Under the pieces are notes generated by a model. It was given only the letters and a program-made list of their open reading frames with translations. It did no database searches and was not told where the DNA came from. From positions 1-42,425 of the forward strand of contig JAGCCO010000010.1 of NCBI GenBank assembly GCA_017651645.1: a stretch of DNA of 42,425 nt, read 5' to 3'. Positions 16,227-25,603 of the stretch are shown piece after piece (the stretch's first letter is position 1; the number at the start of each line of letters is the position of its first letter). This DNA comes from Bacteroidales bacterium. Its GTDB lineage: Bacteria; Bacteroidota; Bacteroidia; Bacteroidales; F082. The position numbers were made by a program, and so were the translations under genes.

Positions 16227-17802
16227 ACAAGAACCAAAAATGAAAAGCGGTGTGTAAATCAGTCGTCGTAGATAGTCTTCCAGGGTATAACGATAGTATT
16301 CTTGAATACCAGTTGAGAGGTGTTGTACATGTTCTAACGGCTTCTATTAATTCCGGTATTGAATAGGTTGAAGAAATATTATCATAATAACTGCTTTGGA
16401 AACCAGAATAAAGATAGTATCCGCCATTATCTACTGCATCATAACAATATACCATTTTGACGCCATCCGTCAAATCTTTCATTATTTCCGTGTATAGGTT
16501 GATTAATCGATAGTCATCTGCATAATTGGCAGAATAAGAAGAATAACGCTGATCAGCTAAATAACACTGAATACCAAATGCAACACTCTCCTTTACTCTT
16601 TTCTCTATAGATGAGTACAAGTTTTTGTCCATATTATAATGCATTGAATGTGCTAATTCATGTATCGCACCACCATACAATTCATCAGAAGTATTCTCCT
16701 CACCCGCAGAATAACCCCAAATCTTAATTACAGGTCTATCTGCAAGAAACCACCACCTATCCTCGATATTATGTTGTCCAACAGTATTCCCATTTGAAGT
16801 ATTAGGGAAAACTTGCAATCGTAAGCAGGCTTTCCAAAACCCGTTTTCAGGAGGCCGAGGGATATCAATAGGCTGATAATAAAAGCGCTGAGCTGCTTGA
16901 AATATAACACAATACTTTGCATATTCTCCAGAGAATACTTGAGTTAAAGGGGTCGTGACTTGTGCGGTAACATATTCTAAATCAGAGTTATTGTCCTCTT
17001 TTCTAATAGCAAAATCGTCGCGTTTAAACTTTATCCGATATCTGAAAGATCCATTGAACGTGTGAGATCCAAAGTTTAGCACGCCATTACTCAATGATGT
17101 CGCCTTATAATTATGCCAGAAGGTATACGCTTCAACGACCATTCCCTCAACGCCAATGAGTCCTAATACTGAATCATAGTATTTTACATATCCTCCAGGA
17201 TAATAGTGATTACTGGCTTTTGTCTCTACAGAATAAGGATTTGCCATACCATGTTCATAGCATATCTCATTGAGCAATGCCATAACAAACGACATATTAT
17301 CTGAGGATTTAACCTTCACCTCATTCGGATCATCAGGCATCCATAGTTCACTTTCTATCACATAAGGACAACCGAATGCATCTAAAGGACAATCATTAGG
17401 AACAACACACCAATATCGTGGGAAACCGTTGATCATGAAAGGATTGTCAATTCCGACAAATCCCTCGGTTATTTCACAATCAAGGGGATATTGATAATAA
17501 TCTAGATCATTTTTTCTTTGGATAGAATCCATTTCATCTTCAGATGTCGGTACAAAACAGACATATTTATGTGTTGGTACTATCTGATCCAAATCAAAAC
17601 TTGATCTAGTCTCGATTGGAAGATTATAATATGCAGTTAAGACATTTTCCATTGAAAATGGATGACCTGTCTGTTCTCCAAAGGTCGCTATAGGGAAAGA
17701 CTCTTCTTCTATTAATTTCGACATGTTTTCAACATTCTCAATGCCTTCTTTTGAACAGGAAATAACAAGAAGCACTAATAGGAATGATAATACTTTTTTC
17801 AT
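16216..17802 (-). CDS. Lipoprotein with zinc-metallopeptidase motif
   Basis: A 528-residue lipoprotein (MKKVLSFLLVLLVISCSKEG, lipobox Cys at 16). The C-terminal half contains HELAH in YGGAIHELAHSMHYNMD and, about 20 residues on, RVKESVAFGIQCYL, giving the HExxH plus downstream Glu pattern of gluzincins. The N-terminal half shows no known domain. It would act at the cell surface or in the periplasm on an unknown protein. The downstream 150-residue lipoprotein overlaps it. It starts at an ATG with the lipobox at the normal distance. Peptidase activity is inferred from the motif. Confidence 0.7.
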   Translation of the reverse strand: MKKVLSFLLVLLVISCSKEGIENVENMSKLIEEESFPIATFGEQTGHPFSMENVLTAYYNLPIETRSSFDLDQIVPTHKYVCFVPTSEDEMDSIQRKNDLDYYQYPLDCEITEGFVGIDNPFMINGFPRYWCVVPNDCPLDAFGCPYVIESELWMPDDPNEVKVKSSDNMSFVMALLNEICYEHGMANPYSVETKASNHYYPGGYVKYYDSVLGLIGVEGMVVEAYTFWHNYKATSLSNGVLNFGSHTFNGSFRYRIKFKRDDFAIRKEDNNSDLEYVTAQVTTPLTQVFSGEYAKYCVIFQAAQRFYYQPIDIPRPPENGFWKACLRLQVFPNTSNGNTVGQHNIEDRWWFLADRPVIKIWGYSAGEENTSDELYGGAIHELAHSMHYNMDKNLYSSIEKRVKESVAFGIQCYLADQRYSSYSANYADDYRLINLYTEIMKDLTDGVKMVYCYDAVDNGGYYLYSGFQSSYYDNISSTYSIPELIEAVRTCTTPLNWYSRILSLYPGRLSTTTDLHTAFHFWFLYED

Positions 17803-18157
17803 ATTGTGTAATCAATTAATCATAAAACGTCATAATATTCATCCTCGCCTTCCCGAGAAAGATGAATCGTCAAAAACCAGTAGGCCACAAATAGGGATGA
17901 GTGCAGTCATAATGGTAGAAAAGAATTCCTTATTTTTCACCACTAGTAAGATTCTCAATGACTATATCAACTTTTCCAACTAATCAAGAGCAGTGATAAA
18001 CAGGATATTGTATTCTGTGTTTAAACTTGCCGTGAAGAAGGTTGGAATCCTGTTGGAGTCACAAGAAAACCCCGCTAGAACGCTCTGACTGGGAATTATG
18101 TAAATGTGTCACAATTCCAAAAGGATGCGGATTGATGAAGCTGCCACGTTAAAGCAT
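17803..18157. other. Intergenic stretch without a gene
   Basis: Between two minus-strand operons. The only structure seen is an imperfect inverted repeat near 18093-18118 (GGAATTATG / CACAATTCC), which might end the cyclase-like operon, though no T-run follows. No conserved coding or RNA signal was recognised. Confidence 0.5.
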
Positions 18158-18865
18158 CTACGATATCCCTTCTTCAATCATTCTATAGTATTCTTCTACT
18201 CTCTTTTCATACTCTTCAAATTTAGTTTTTTCGAGCTTATAATAAAAACTGCGATCTTTCTCCCACCCAAAGAATGAGATTAACCCTTCCTTTAGTTCAG
18301 ACTGAAGATGCACGTTTGCTGACAAAGCTTCGTTCCTACGCCAGTAATAGTAGCGTCCTTGTAAACCGCCGACGGTCCTTGCGGATTCGTGAATATAAAT
18401 CCCAAAAGGCGGAGCCAGTTTCTCGGAAGTAAAAGCTTGAATCATCGGCATTCCAAACAAAAGATGCTGTTTATAACCAACTCTAGGAGATATGTCTGCT
18501 GAAATCTCAGAGGATATCTTGCTTCCATGCTGGATAGGCCCTCTTGCCAAGGCGCCTCTAACAACGAACCTATGATTGTTCTTCTCTGCAAGAAAAACCT
18601 CCGCAAGGCTTGTCATAATCTTATCCAGTGTCGCTCTCATTTCATCTAGCTTCTTCACAACAACGTATACCCCGTCCATTACCGGATACACTCTAACTTT
18701 TTGAGAGATCGCTGCTTTTAATACGGCAGTATGAAATCGAAGTATGAAATTTGCCGACTTCTCAAAAGATTCAGACATGGAATTTTGGGTACCCATAATG
18801 TCCAGCCAGCACACATACTCAACGAACGGAATCATTTTATCCGTATGAATCTCAATCCTTTCCAT
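18158..18865 (-). CDS. Class III nucleotide cyclase-like protein
   Basis: A 235-residue cytoplasmic protein built like a single class III cyclase catalytic domain. The first strand is YVCWLDIMGTQNSM (metal Asp D22). The hairpin VYPVMDGVYVVV holds a second Asp (D64) in place of the usual GD. FVVRGALARGPIQHG fits the RxGIxxG strand, and LFGMPMIQAFTSEK fits the GxxVNxAxxLE helix, although the usual Asn is missing. Purine-selecting residues cannot be assigned. Similar stand-alone cyclases make cCMP or cUMP in Pycsar defence; others are uncharacterised. It follows a 301-residue unknown gene by 13 nt, so they form a two-gene operon. Activity is inferred from the two Asp residues. Confidence 0.55.
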   Translation of the reverse strand: MERIEIHTDKMIPFVEYVCWLDIMGTQNSMSESFEKSANFILRFHTAVLKAAISQKVRVYPVMDGVYVVVKKLDEMRATLDKIMTSLAEVFLAEKNNHRFVVRGALARGPIQHGSKISSEISADISPRVGYKQHLLFGMPMIQAFTSEKLAPPFGIYIHESARTVGGLQGRYYYWRRNEALSANVHLQSELKEGLISFFGWEKDRSFYYKLEKTKFEEYEKRVEEYYRMIEEGIS

Positions 18866-18878
18866 AATTAATTACAAA

Positions 18879-19784
18879 TTAAGTGTTGGGTTTGTCTTTG
18901 AAAAAATACATTTCAAGTATCCCGTTCTCAGGAACGACAAACCCCATATCCCTTAGGAATGCCTGATCCTTCTTTGATAGTTTGTATTTGCTCCCATCGT
19001 GAGGTGTTCCATCAACATTAATGGCATATAATTGCTCACCGTCAAAATAAACATGGATGTGCTTTTGTGTGTTTGTATTGGTATTAGCCGCGTCAATTCT
19101 ATATGTTTTCGTCGTCCCAGGGATATTCTTGTATTGCTTGAATTCAAGGATTAGTTCACTCGATCTACAGGTAGGAATAATGTAGTTCTCTGGAACAACA
19201 ATCGCATCAATTATGCAAATAGAAGAATAGAAGGAGAATGCTTCATTCCATAAGTGTTCAAAGTCACGATTAGGCAACTCATTATTGACCAACTTGTGGA
19301 GATTTAATAACTCATGAATAATATCATCCCATTCGCCACATAATGGATAATCATAGTTCTGGAAGGGGATAATTAGATCACATAATTCTCCATCATATTG
19401 AACATATAATGGTAAAAGAACCGTAACCGCCTTCAGAAAACCTTCCTTTGAAAGTGTTTCAACCTCATCTACGGAAAGTGAAGACAAATCTGGGTTGAAT
19501 GAAATTAGAAAACTACTCCAAAACTTAAAACCACGAATAGACTTGAAGACTTGCCTCTTCTTTCGTAAACAATACAACGTGTCAATGGAAAGACGAGGTT
19601 TAAACTCACGTAGAACCGTATTTGCGAGAATAGATTCAACTCTTGAGAAATATTCTTTGAAATACAAAGGATACTGATAACGAATGATGGCAGGATGCTT
19701 CTTACCATGTAAATCTTGAATGTAAAACTTAAACTCTACTTCTACGGGAGTGAGTGCTGAAATTTGAATAGAATCGGTATCCAT
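18879..19784 (-). CDS. Unknown protein, first gene of the cyclase-like operon
   Basis: A 301-residue protein without signal peptide or membrane segment. I do not recognise its main part, which is rich in aromatic residues (FWSSFLISFNPDL, FEHLWNEAFSFYSSICII). The last 65 residues look like a small separate domain: KHIHVYFDGEQLYAINVDG, TPHDGSKYKLSKKDQ, FLRDMGFVVPENGILEMYF. This tail resembles short domains I have seen in hypothetical proteins but cannot name. Being cotranscribed with a cyclase-like protein, it could be a substrate sensor, a partner, or an effector. The region 19785-19995 upstream shows no gene. Confidence 0.5.
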   Translation of the reverse strand: MDTDSIQISALTPVEVEFKFYIQDLHGKKHPAIIRYQYPLYFKEYFSRVESILANTVLREFKPRLSIDTLYCLRKKRQVFKSIRGFKFWSSFLISFNPDLSSLSVDEVETLSKEGFLKAVTVLLPLYVQYDGELCDLIIPFQNYDYPLCGEWDDIIHELLNLHKLVNNELPNRDFEHLWNEAFSFYSSICIIDAIVVPENYIIPTCRSSELILEFKQYKNIPGTTKTYRIDAANTNTNTQKHIHVYFDGEQLYAINVDGTPHDGSKYKLSKKDQAFLRDMGFVVPENGILEMYFFKDKPNT

Positions 19785-19995
19785 CGTTTTAGTCTTAAAA
19801 TGTATAGCGTAACATCAATAGCAAAGGTTATTTCTTTAGCAATTTGCCATATTCATTAGAGAAGTAAACTCATAAATGATAACAAAGGCAGTGAGTACGT
19901 GATTAATATTCATTCCTAAGTTGAAACCGTTTAACGACCAAGCAGAGACAAAGAATGGAATCTGTCTTCTTCATAAGAGGCTTATATCACTTTTG

Positions 19996-22158
19996 TTACT
20001 GAAAAATGTCTAATTGTTGGAGTGTATTTGTTTCTTTAGGCCACTTCAGGACCATAAAAAAACATAAAGAGATTCTATAACTAAAACTGGGCATAATGGG
20101 AAGCAACGAAATCTGTCTCCATTCCCTTGAGCGGTCATCGTAAATGATTGAGAACGGATTGTGGCGGTTCAGGACGTTATAGATTCCTAAGTTCAGTTCT
20201 TGCGGATGCCGGGTCTTGAACTTGAAACTGCAACCCAGGTCCAGCCGGATGTAGGGTGGCATCTCATAGTTGTTCACCGAGGTAAAGTAGTCCAGGGTGT
20301 ACTCCTGGCCGAAAAAGGTCACCGCAGGATATTCGCCCGCAGCTACGGTCTCCCAGTGGCCGGACTGGAGCGTGAATAATCCGGTTAATGCGATGCTTCG
20401 CCGTTCAGTATCGGAAATCAAAAGCGACGCCGTGGCATTGAGGATATGCCTGCGGTCGAACTTCGCCGGGAAGGTCTTGCCGTCATTGACCTCTTCAAAC
20501 GTCCGGTCTGTCTTGGACAGCGTATAGGCTATGCGCCAGTCAAGTCGCTCTCCGTCTTTCTCATAGAGGAACTCGATGCCCCTCGAGGTACCCGTCCCGA
20601 CTTTGATGTTGTGACTCCATCCCGCGATGGCCGGGCTGAAAAGCTGGCTTGCATCGGAGAAATACACCAGATTCTTCATGCGCTTGTCATAGGCGCCGAC
20701 CGTGATGCGGTGTTCGCCGAAGGAGGCGAACAGACCGGCGTAGAACTGCTGCGCCTTTTCCGGGGGGCGTGTCGATCCGGTCGGGACCAGCAAGTCCACG
20801 GACCAGCCGAGGGGAATGCCTTCCAGGGTATGGTAGTACTGGGTCGTCCAGTCGGCCGTCGCTTCCGCCGCCAGCCAATTCGTCAAGTTCAACCTGGCCA
20901 GAAGTCCGGCTTCCGGATTCACGCGCCATTTCCAGGATGGGTCTTCCGCTTCGTCAGCCGCATAGATATTCAATTTGCCGGAGGCCATGAGTGAAAACCG
21001 TTCGCCGGCTGTCAGGTCGAACTGTGTGTGAAAGGTGGTGATGGAGGAATGGCTGATATGGTCTGTCTTGGGGGAATCCAGCGGTGTCCACGGTCCGCCG
21101 CCCTTGAAGGTGGAGGATGTCCCCGGGTTGAACCAGGCAAAACGCTCCCGCACGCCGAGGCGGATGTCACAGACGCTCCGTATCGGCCGGGAAAAGACCA
21201 CATCCGCCGTCAATTCGTTCAGAGAACTGATAATGGCAAGATTATTCAGCGTCCCCCTCATGTCACGGATCAGTCCCTGACGGCCGTAGAAGCGGTTGAA
21301 AGCCACACCGTCTTCGACGGACCAGCCGCTGCCCAGGTATCCTTCGTGACGGAGATTCGCGATGAAGTTGCTCCAGCCCATGCTCTCGTCGGAATCGCCT
21401 CCATAACGGTAACTGTAGGCGTCCTGACTGCCGAACACGCTGAGCGAAAGGCTGTTGTCGGCATTGACCAACCATTTGACCTTGGCAAAACCGTCATAGA
21501 CGATGGCACGGGGCCGGCTGAGGCTGTCCAGCGCCCCGCCCACGACCGATTGGATAACCCGGAACTCCGGTCCCAGCGGGGAGGCCCTCAGCGAGCTGAT
21601 GAGCGAAACCTTGTTTCTGACAAGGGGCATCGACACGGTTCCCCCAAGGACGAACGTGCTCGCGGAAACGCTATACGACGGCTTGGTAAAACTCCCGTCG
21701 GCGGTCGTCAGGCGGATATGGGAGGCCGTGATATTACTCTCATCCCCGTGGAATCCTCCCACACGGAAACTGGCGTCCGAAACAATGTCTGACGGATAGG
21801 CGCTCGATAGACCCAGCAAGTGGCTTCCACCATACAAGGGAACGCCGTCGAGTGTCGTCAGATTACTGCCGATGTTGCCGCCCCGAACATAGATGGCGGA
21901 CGATCCCTCCGCTCCGGTCGATACACCGGGCAATGTCTGGATATACTTGATTACATCCGCATCACCCGTCGCAGATACCATCGACCGCAACTCCGGCAAA
22001 GCGATGATACGTGTTCCCGCATCGCGCTCGACAATCCGGTCCGACACGATCCGCGATGAACGAATCGTGTCCCGCATCTCCCCGACATTCTGCGCATTGA
22101 CGGAAAATACCGCCATGTACAGGAGGAGTATAATCGGTATCAAGCGTCTGCCAATCAT
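19996..22158 (-). CDS. TonB-dependent outer-membrane receptor
   Basis: A 720-residue receptor with a signal peptide (LIPIILLLYMAVFSVNA), a plug domain (about 50-165: DVIKYIQTLPGVSTGAEGSS then AIYVRGGN), and a beta-barrel. It lacks the carboxypeptidase-like N-domain of the 9.4 kb receptor. The last barrel strand (PSFSYRISL) is followed by about 22 unusual residues ending DIFQ, after a run of seven T's. One extra T would give a shorter end, so a small frameshift at the C-terminus is possible. It is the last gene of the operon with C13 peptidase, DUF4249 and prodomain-like lipoprotein; DUF4249 plus receptor is a common Bacteroidetes pair. The gene is GC-rich compared with its neighbours. Confidence 0.82.
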   Translation of the reverse strand: MIGRRLIPIILLLYMAVFSVNAQNVGEMRDTIRSSRIVSDRIVERDAGTRIIALPELRSMVSATGDADVIKYIQTLPGVSTGAEGSSAIYVRGGNIGSNLTTLDGVPLYGGSHLLGLSSAYPSDIVSDASFRVGGFHGDESNITASHIRLTTADGSFTKPSYSVSASTFVLGGTVSMPLVRNKVSLISSLRASPLGPEFRVIQSVVGGALDSLSRPRAIVYDGFAKVKWLVNADNSLSLSVFGSQDAYSYRYGGDSDESMGWSNFIANLRHEGYLGSGWSVEDGVAFNRFYGRQGLIRDMRGTLNNLAIISSLNELTADVVFSRPIRSVCDIRLGVRERFAWFNPGTSSTFKGGGPWTPLDSPKTDHISHSSITTFHTQFDLTAGERFSLMASGKLNIYAADEAEDPSWKWRVNPEAGLLARLNLTNWLAAEATADWTTQYYHTLEGIPLGWSVDLLVPTGSTRPPEKAQQFYAGLFASFGEHRITVGAYDKRMKNLVYFSDASQLFSPAIAGWSHNIKVGTGTSRGIEFLYEKDGERLDWRIAYTLSKTDRTFEEVNDGKTFPAKFDRRHILNATASLLISDTERRSIALTGLFTLQSGHWETVAAGEYPAVTFFGQEYTLDYFTSVNNYEMPPYIRLDLGCSFKFKTRHPQELNLGIYNVLNRHNPFSIIYDDRSREWRQISLLPIMPSFSYRISLCFFMVLKWPKETNTLQQLDIFQ

Positions 22159-22165
22159 TCAGTTA

Positions 22166-22591
22166 TTATTTGCCTCCCTTTGACTGCATGGCACGGGAAA
22201 ACGGAGTCGACCCCCATTCGACAATGGCCTGCCCTTTCAACCACTTCTCGGTATAATTCCCGGTATCGGCATCAATGAAAAGATGCAGGCACTCGTCGGG
22301 GCTGGAATCGTAAGACTCATCCGTCGCAATCACGACCAACCAGGCACGATAATTCGGCGAGACATACTCGTGAATCAACTCCGGGTCGTCCCATAATTGC
22401 CCGAATTTGGAATACTTCAGAACAGTGCCGGGCTCAATGATGCTTTTACTTGCAAACCAGTCCCTATTGGGATACTGCTTGATGACCTTCTCAACCTTTT
22501 TTATCGCAGCATCCATCGTAAGCGGGAAAGAATCCTTCTGACAGGCCGTCAACGCGGCAAGCGTCATAAATAATGCAATCAGTCTTTTCAT
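22166..22591 (-). CDS. Lipoprotein homologous to the C13 peptidase prodomain
   Basis: A 141-residue lipoprotein (MKRLIALFMTLAALTACQKD, lipobox Cys at 17). Its mature part matches residues 50-150 of the peptidase encoded two genes upstream: IIEPGTVLKYSKFGQL against IIPAGTSIAYNTMGHL, AWLVVIATD against SWLLVVDKD, LHLFIDADTGNY against IHIFVDVESGCF, and GQAIVEWGS against GRAIVKWDT. Stand-alone copies of peptidase propeptides often inhibit their enzyme, as with the Spi and SpeB pair, so this could be a specific inhibitor or chaperone. That role is inference. It lies 7 nt before the receptor gene and about 20 nt after the DUF4249 gene. Confidence 0.7.
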   Translation of the reverse strand: MKRLIALFMTLAALTACQKDSFPLTMDAAIKKVEKVIKQYPNRDWFASKSIIEPGTVLKYSKFGQLWDDPELIHEYVSPNYRAWLVVIATDESYDSSPDECLHLFIDADTGNYTEKWLKGQAIVEWGSTPFSRAMQSKGGK

Positions 22592-22611
22592 TCTTGTCGT
22601 ACTGTTTTATC

Positions 22612-23610
22612 CTACATGGCCAGAAAGAATACCCGATAGGTTGTCTCGCTGCCAAAAATACCGACGCCACCTTCGATGTTTGAATACACACTCTCAGTGG
22701 AGTAAATGCTCGTAATATCATGCTCCGTCTTCCTGCTCTTGACATAGACGCTCCTCAAATACTTATCATACTCGTCCGAGACAAACGAGAACACGAAATG
22801 GTCTTGATGGGGCTCACCGACCTTGGGATACTCGATCGGGCCGGCCAGTATATGGAAACGATTCGTGTCCAAATGCTCTATGCGAACTAATTCGTCATGG
22901 AGCGGAAGTTCGGGCATCATCCGGCGCATATTGTGAAAAGCCGGCCACGAAATCGGCATGCAATGGCCGTCGAAATCCCCCGTAAACGAGAGGTCGGAGA
23001 ACTTCCGCCCATTGATGTTGAAATCATCCGCATAGGGATGGTCCGTCACGATGAAGGGATAGTTCTCATCACATTGCTCGATGGTCTTAAGCTTACCTTT
23101 CGCGAAAACCCAGACCGGGGATGTCTTTATATGTGACTTATCCGTAGGGAACTGTTCAATCTGATAATACACGGAGTGATAGTCCATCGAGTGGACCTCA
23201 TGGAGATCCGTATGGAGAGCGGGACGATAAGCAACCGGGCAAGTCGTTTCTGCCCAGATCGGATCTCGCCCGGGTATTTCGACCGTTAGGCGATAATGTC
23301 TCCCACCCTCAACAGGGAAACTCTCGGATTCCCACCTGTTTCCGTCGACATAATAGAAATAGTTCTTCTTCGTCGTCGTGAAGAAATAAGATGAGACATA
23401 CACCTTCGCCTCTGTTATCGGGATATATTCTTTTGCAGATTTCCCCATCACGTACTGCAAATACAACGTCTGCACTTTGGAGTCCGGAGTCAACAGGCAG
23501 TTCACCATCACGGGCAAGTCCTTCTCCCCAGGGTCCATGACGATGGTCTCGACGCATCCCATCAAGGCCATCGTCATGGACAACACGACGGCATTATTGA
23601 TTCGTTTCAT
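22612..23610 (-). CDS. DUF4249 lipoprotein
   Basis: A lipoprotein of 332 residues from the ATG at 23610 (MKRINNAVVLSMTMALMGC; an upstream TTG would add seven residues). The mature part begins ETIVMDPGEKDLPVMVNCLL and continues TLYLQYVMGKSAKEYIPITE then AKVYVSS, the usual DUF4249 opening. DUF4249 proteins are surface-exposed partners of TonB receptors in Bacteroidetes, with unknown ligand. It lies between the C13 peptidase gene and the small prodomain-like lipoprotein in one minus-strand operon. Confidence 0.8.
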   Translation of the reverse strand: MKRINNAVVLSMTMALMGCVETIVMDPGEKDLPVMVNCLLTPDSKVQTLYLQYVMGKSAKEYIPITEAKVYVSSYFFTTTKKNYFYYVDGNRWESESFPVEGGRHYRLTVEIPGRDPIWAETTCPVAYRPALHTDLHEVHSMDYHSVYYQIEQFPTDKSHIKTSPVWVFAKGKLKTIEQCDENYPFIVTDHPYADDFNINGRKFSDLSFTGDFDGHCMPISWPAFHNMRRMMPELPLHDELVRIEHLDTNRFHILAGPIEYPKVGEPHQDHFVFSFVSDEYDKYLRSVYVKSRKTEHDITSIYSTESVYSNIEGGVGIFGSETTYRVFFLAM

Positions 23611-23664
23611 CCCAATCATCCACTCATACAAATAATATAATGTCCGAAACTCAATAATCTTGCA

Positions 23665-25443
23665 TCAATGAACTTGCTCTATAACAACGATCATTTCTCC
23701 CAAGGGATCATAAAAATATACAATTAGATTTACCGGATTGTTAGTGTAACCCTCGAAGATGCTTGCCATAAAATCGTTATATCCAGTAATCTGCCATGCA
23801 GGATTATCTGACTGCCATACATATCCATATTCTCCTCCCAAATGTCGGATTTGATAGTTCCCACTGCTCCCCCAAATATTGTTCCCATTCAGACATTGCC
23901 CCGGCTTCCAAACAGATGTTATTTTCTTACTTATCCGATGGCTTACACCATCCACGTCCAAATCTGCATGAACAAATGCTCCTGGCTCGCAAAAACGTCC
24001 TGGAGAAGAAATGTTCCCTCGTACAACTGCAGTTGAATCAGTATGAGAAATAATAAATGCTTCACTATCAGTAGACCATGTTACTGAAGTAGGATTAGGA
24101 TAGTTAACAATGGTAAAAAGGCTATATCTGTTAGTCGACAAGATATCATCACCTATGAGATAAGGTATTATCTCCCCTGCTATACTATGGGCCGTTCCGA
24201 AATCGGTCGGGGTTGAGATATACTGAGGATGCTGAGAGGAAATAGCAACTACATCCTGATACGCCATATTAAACAATTCCGTGGGAGACACATAGCTATC
24301 TCCATATGCAGCAAAATACGAAATGGCCTCTGTCCAAGAATGCAAGAAATAATTATACTCGAAAGGATCTGTCAATGCAGACTCTGTTGATAAACATGAT
24401 GTTGCTATCGTCCTGTTAGAAGCAGACAGCGGACCAATGAATGCTCCACTGTAGCACTGTCCCATAACGACGTCTATCTTGACAGATGTTCCAAGTTTGT
24501 TGAGTTCTGTATTCAGTTCCGAAGGGAACAACGTCTCATAATCCCATAGATAAAAGCAACCACTTATGTCTCCATGATCTGTCATAAAGACAAATACCTC
24601 GTCGCCGGGGCTTACTAAAAGGCTTAAGTTGTTGAAAACGTTCGAGATATTAGCTTTATTTGCTTTATACTGGATATCATTTGTCCCATCATTGTCAAGA
24701 TCTAGTATCGAATTGATAAAAGTATACGGATCTGACCGTTGATCTAAGGCGGGGTCTGTTCCATCAGAGATAAGGCAAAAAACATTACTTTTGGGATATC
24801 CAAGTACTTGTGTCAATTTGGTATATATATTGACGCAATCTTTGTAGTACCGCGAGTAATTATTGAAACAATCGCAACCACCACTAATAATGACGGCCCA
24901 ACGCGTTCCTCCGCCACTTCTTTCTGGAGGTCTTGTATTCTTGGCTTCATCAATTTCGCTAATAATATCCGAATGAACATAAACATTTCGAGAAGTATCC
25001 CATTTAACAATTGCTCGTCCCTCCAATTCCATGATTGAAAAACAGCCTGATTCAACATCAACAAATATATGAATCAACTGTTGTCTCCCTAGAAGAGAGG
25101 CATCTTTGTCGACAACAAGTAACCAAGAGTCATAATCTGGAGACTGGCAATAAGTACGGTCATCCACATCCACTAGGTGTCCCATAGTGTTATATGCGAT
25201 GCTCGTCCCCGCTGGGATTATTTCGTCACTAATGTCCACCCTCCTATCTGGGTATTTACTTGTAATAGGTTCAATTATCTTTAGGGCGGCTTCTTTGCTA
25301 ATAGGAGTTGAGCTATTTCTCGGAGTAGAGTCTCCACTTCGAGTAAAAGGTTCAGAGGAAGATTCATTTATTGGTTCCTGACCCTTTTGGCACGACAGAA
25401 AAGTCAGAACTCCAGCAAATATGTAACAAACTATTTTTCTCAT
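23665..25443 (-). CDS. Legumain-like C13 cysteine peptidase lipoprotein with prodomain
   Basis: A 592-residue lipoprotein (lipobox LSC, Cys 18). Residues about 49-150 form a prodomain shared with the lipoprotein at 22166-22591. The catalytic domain starts at RWAVIISGGCDCFNNYSRYY (181-200), with DEVFVFMTDHGD giving the catalytic His (290) and KIDVVMGQCYSGAF the catalytic Cys (330), the C13 (legumain/caspase-clan) pattern. Residues from about 450 look like beta-sandwich modules. It is the first gene of the operon with DUF4249, the prodomain-like lipoprotein and a TonB receptor. It probably sits on the cell surface and cuts host, dietary or competitor proteins. The substrate is unknown. Confidence 0.78.
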   Translation of the reverse strand: MRKIVCYIFAGVLTFLSCQKGQEPINESSSEPFTRSGDSTPRNSSTPISKEAALKIIEPITSKYPDRRVDISDEIIPAGTSIAYNTMGHLVDVDDRTYCQSPDYDSWLLVVDKDASLLGRQQLIHIFVDVESGCFSIMELEGRAIVKWDTSRNVYVHSDIISEIDEAKNTRPPERSGGGTRWAVIISGGCDCFNNYSRYYKDCVNIYTKLTQVLGYPKSNVFCLISDGTDPALDQRSDPYTFINSILDLDNDGTNDIQYKANKANISNVFNNLSLLVSPGDEVFVFMTDHGDISGCFYLWDYETLFPSELNTELNKLGTSVKIDVVMGQCYSGAFIGPLSASNRTIATSCLSTESALTDPFEYNYFLHSWTEAISYFAAYGDSYVSPTELFNMAYQDVVAISSQHPQYISTPTDFGTAHSIAGEIIPYLIGDDILSTNRYSLFTIVNYPNPTSVTWSTDSEAFIISHTDSTAVVRGNISSPGRFCEPGAFVHADLDVDGVSHRISKKITSVWKPGQCLNGNNIWGSSGNYQIRHLGGEYGYVWQSDNPAWQITGYNDFMASIFEGYTNNPVNLIVYFYDPLGEMIVVIEQVH

Positions 25444-25603
25444 AACTAAAACTTTTGATTGCCCGAATAATCGAAACCTTTAATATATACGGTCTAATTA
25501 CATCCCTTAATAAATATGATAAACTTGATTAATAAGGGGCAGATCTCTTTTTATCGGTGGGCGTACTTTGTTACAATGTAATTGATGCTTTGCTTATGTA
25601 ACA

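Noticed and set aside
20446..22183. Long open frames on the plus strand opposite the TonB receptor (up to 254 codons)
   Set aside because: They are reverse-strand shadows of a GC-rich gene; the minus-strand frame has a signal peptide, plug and barrel.
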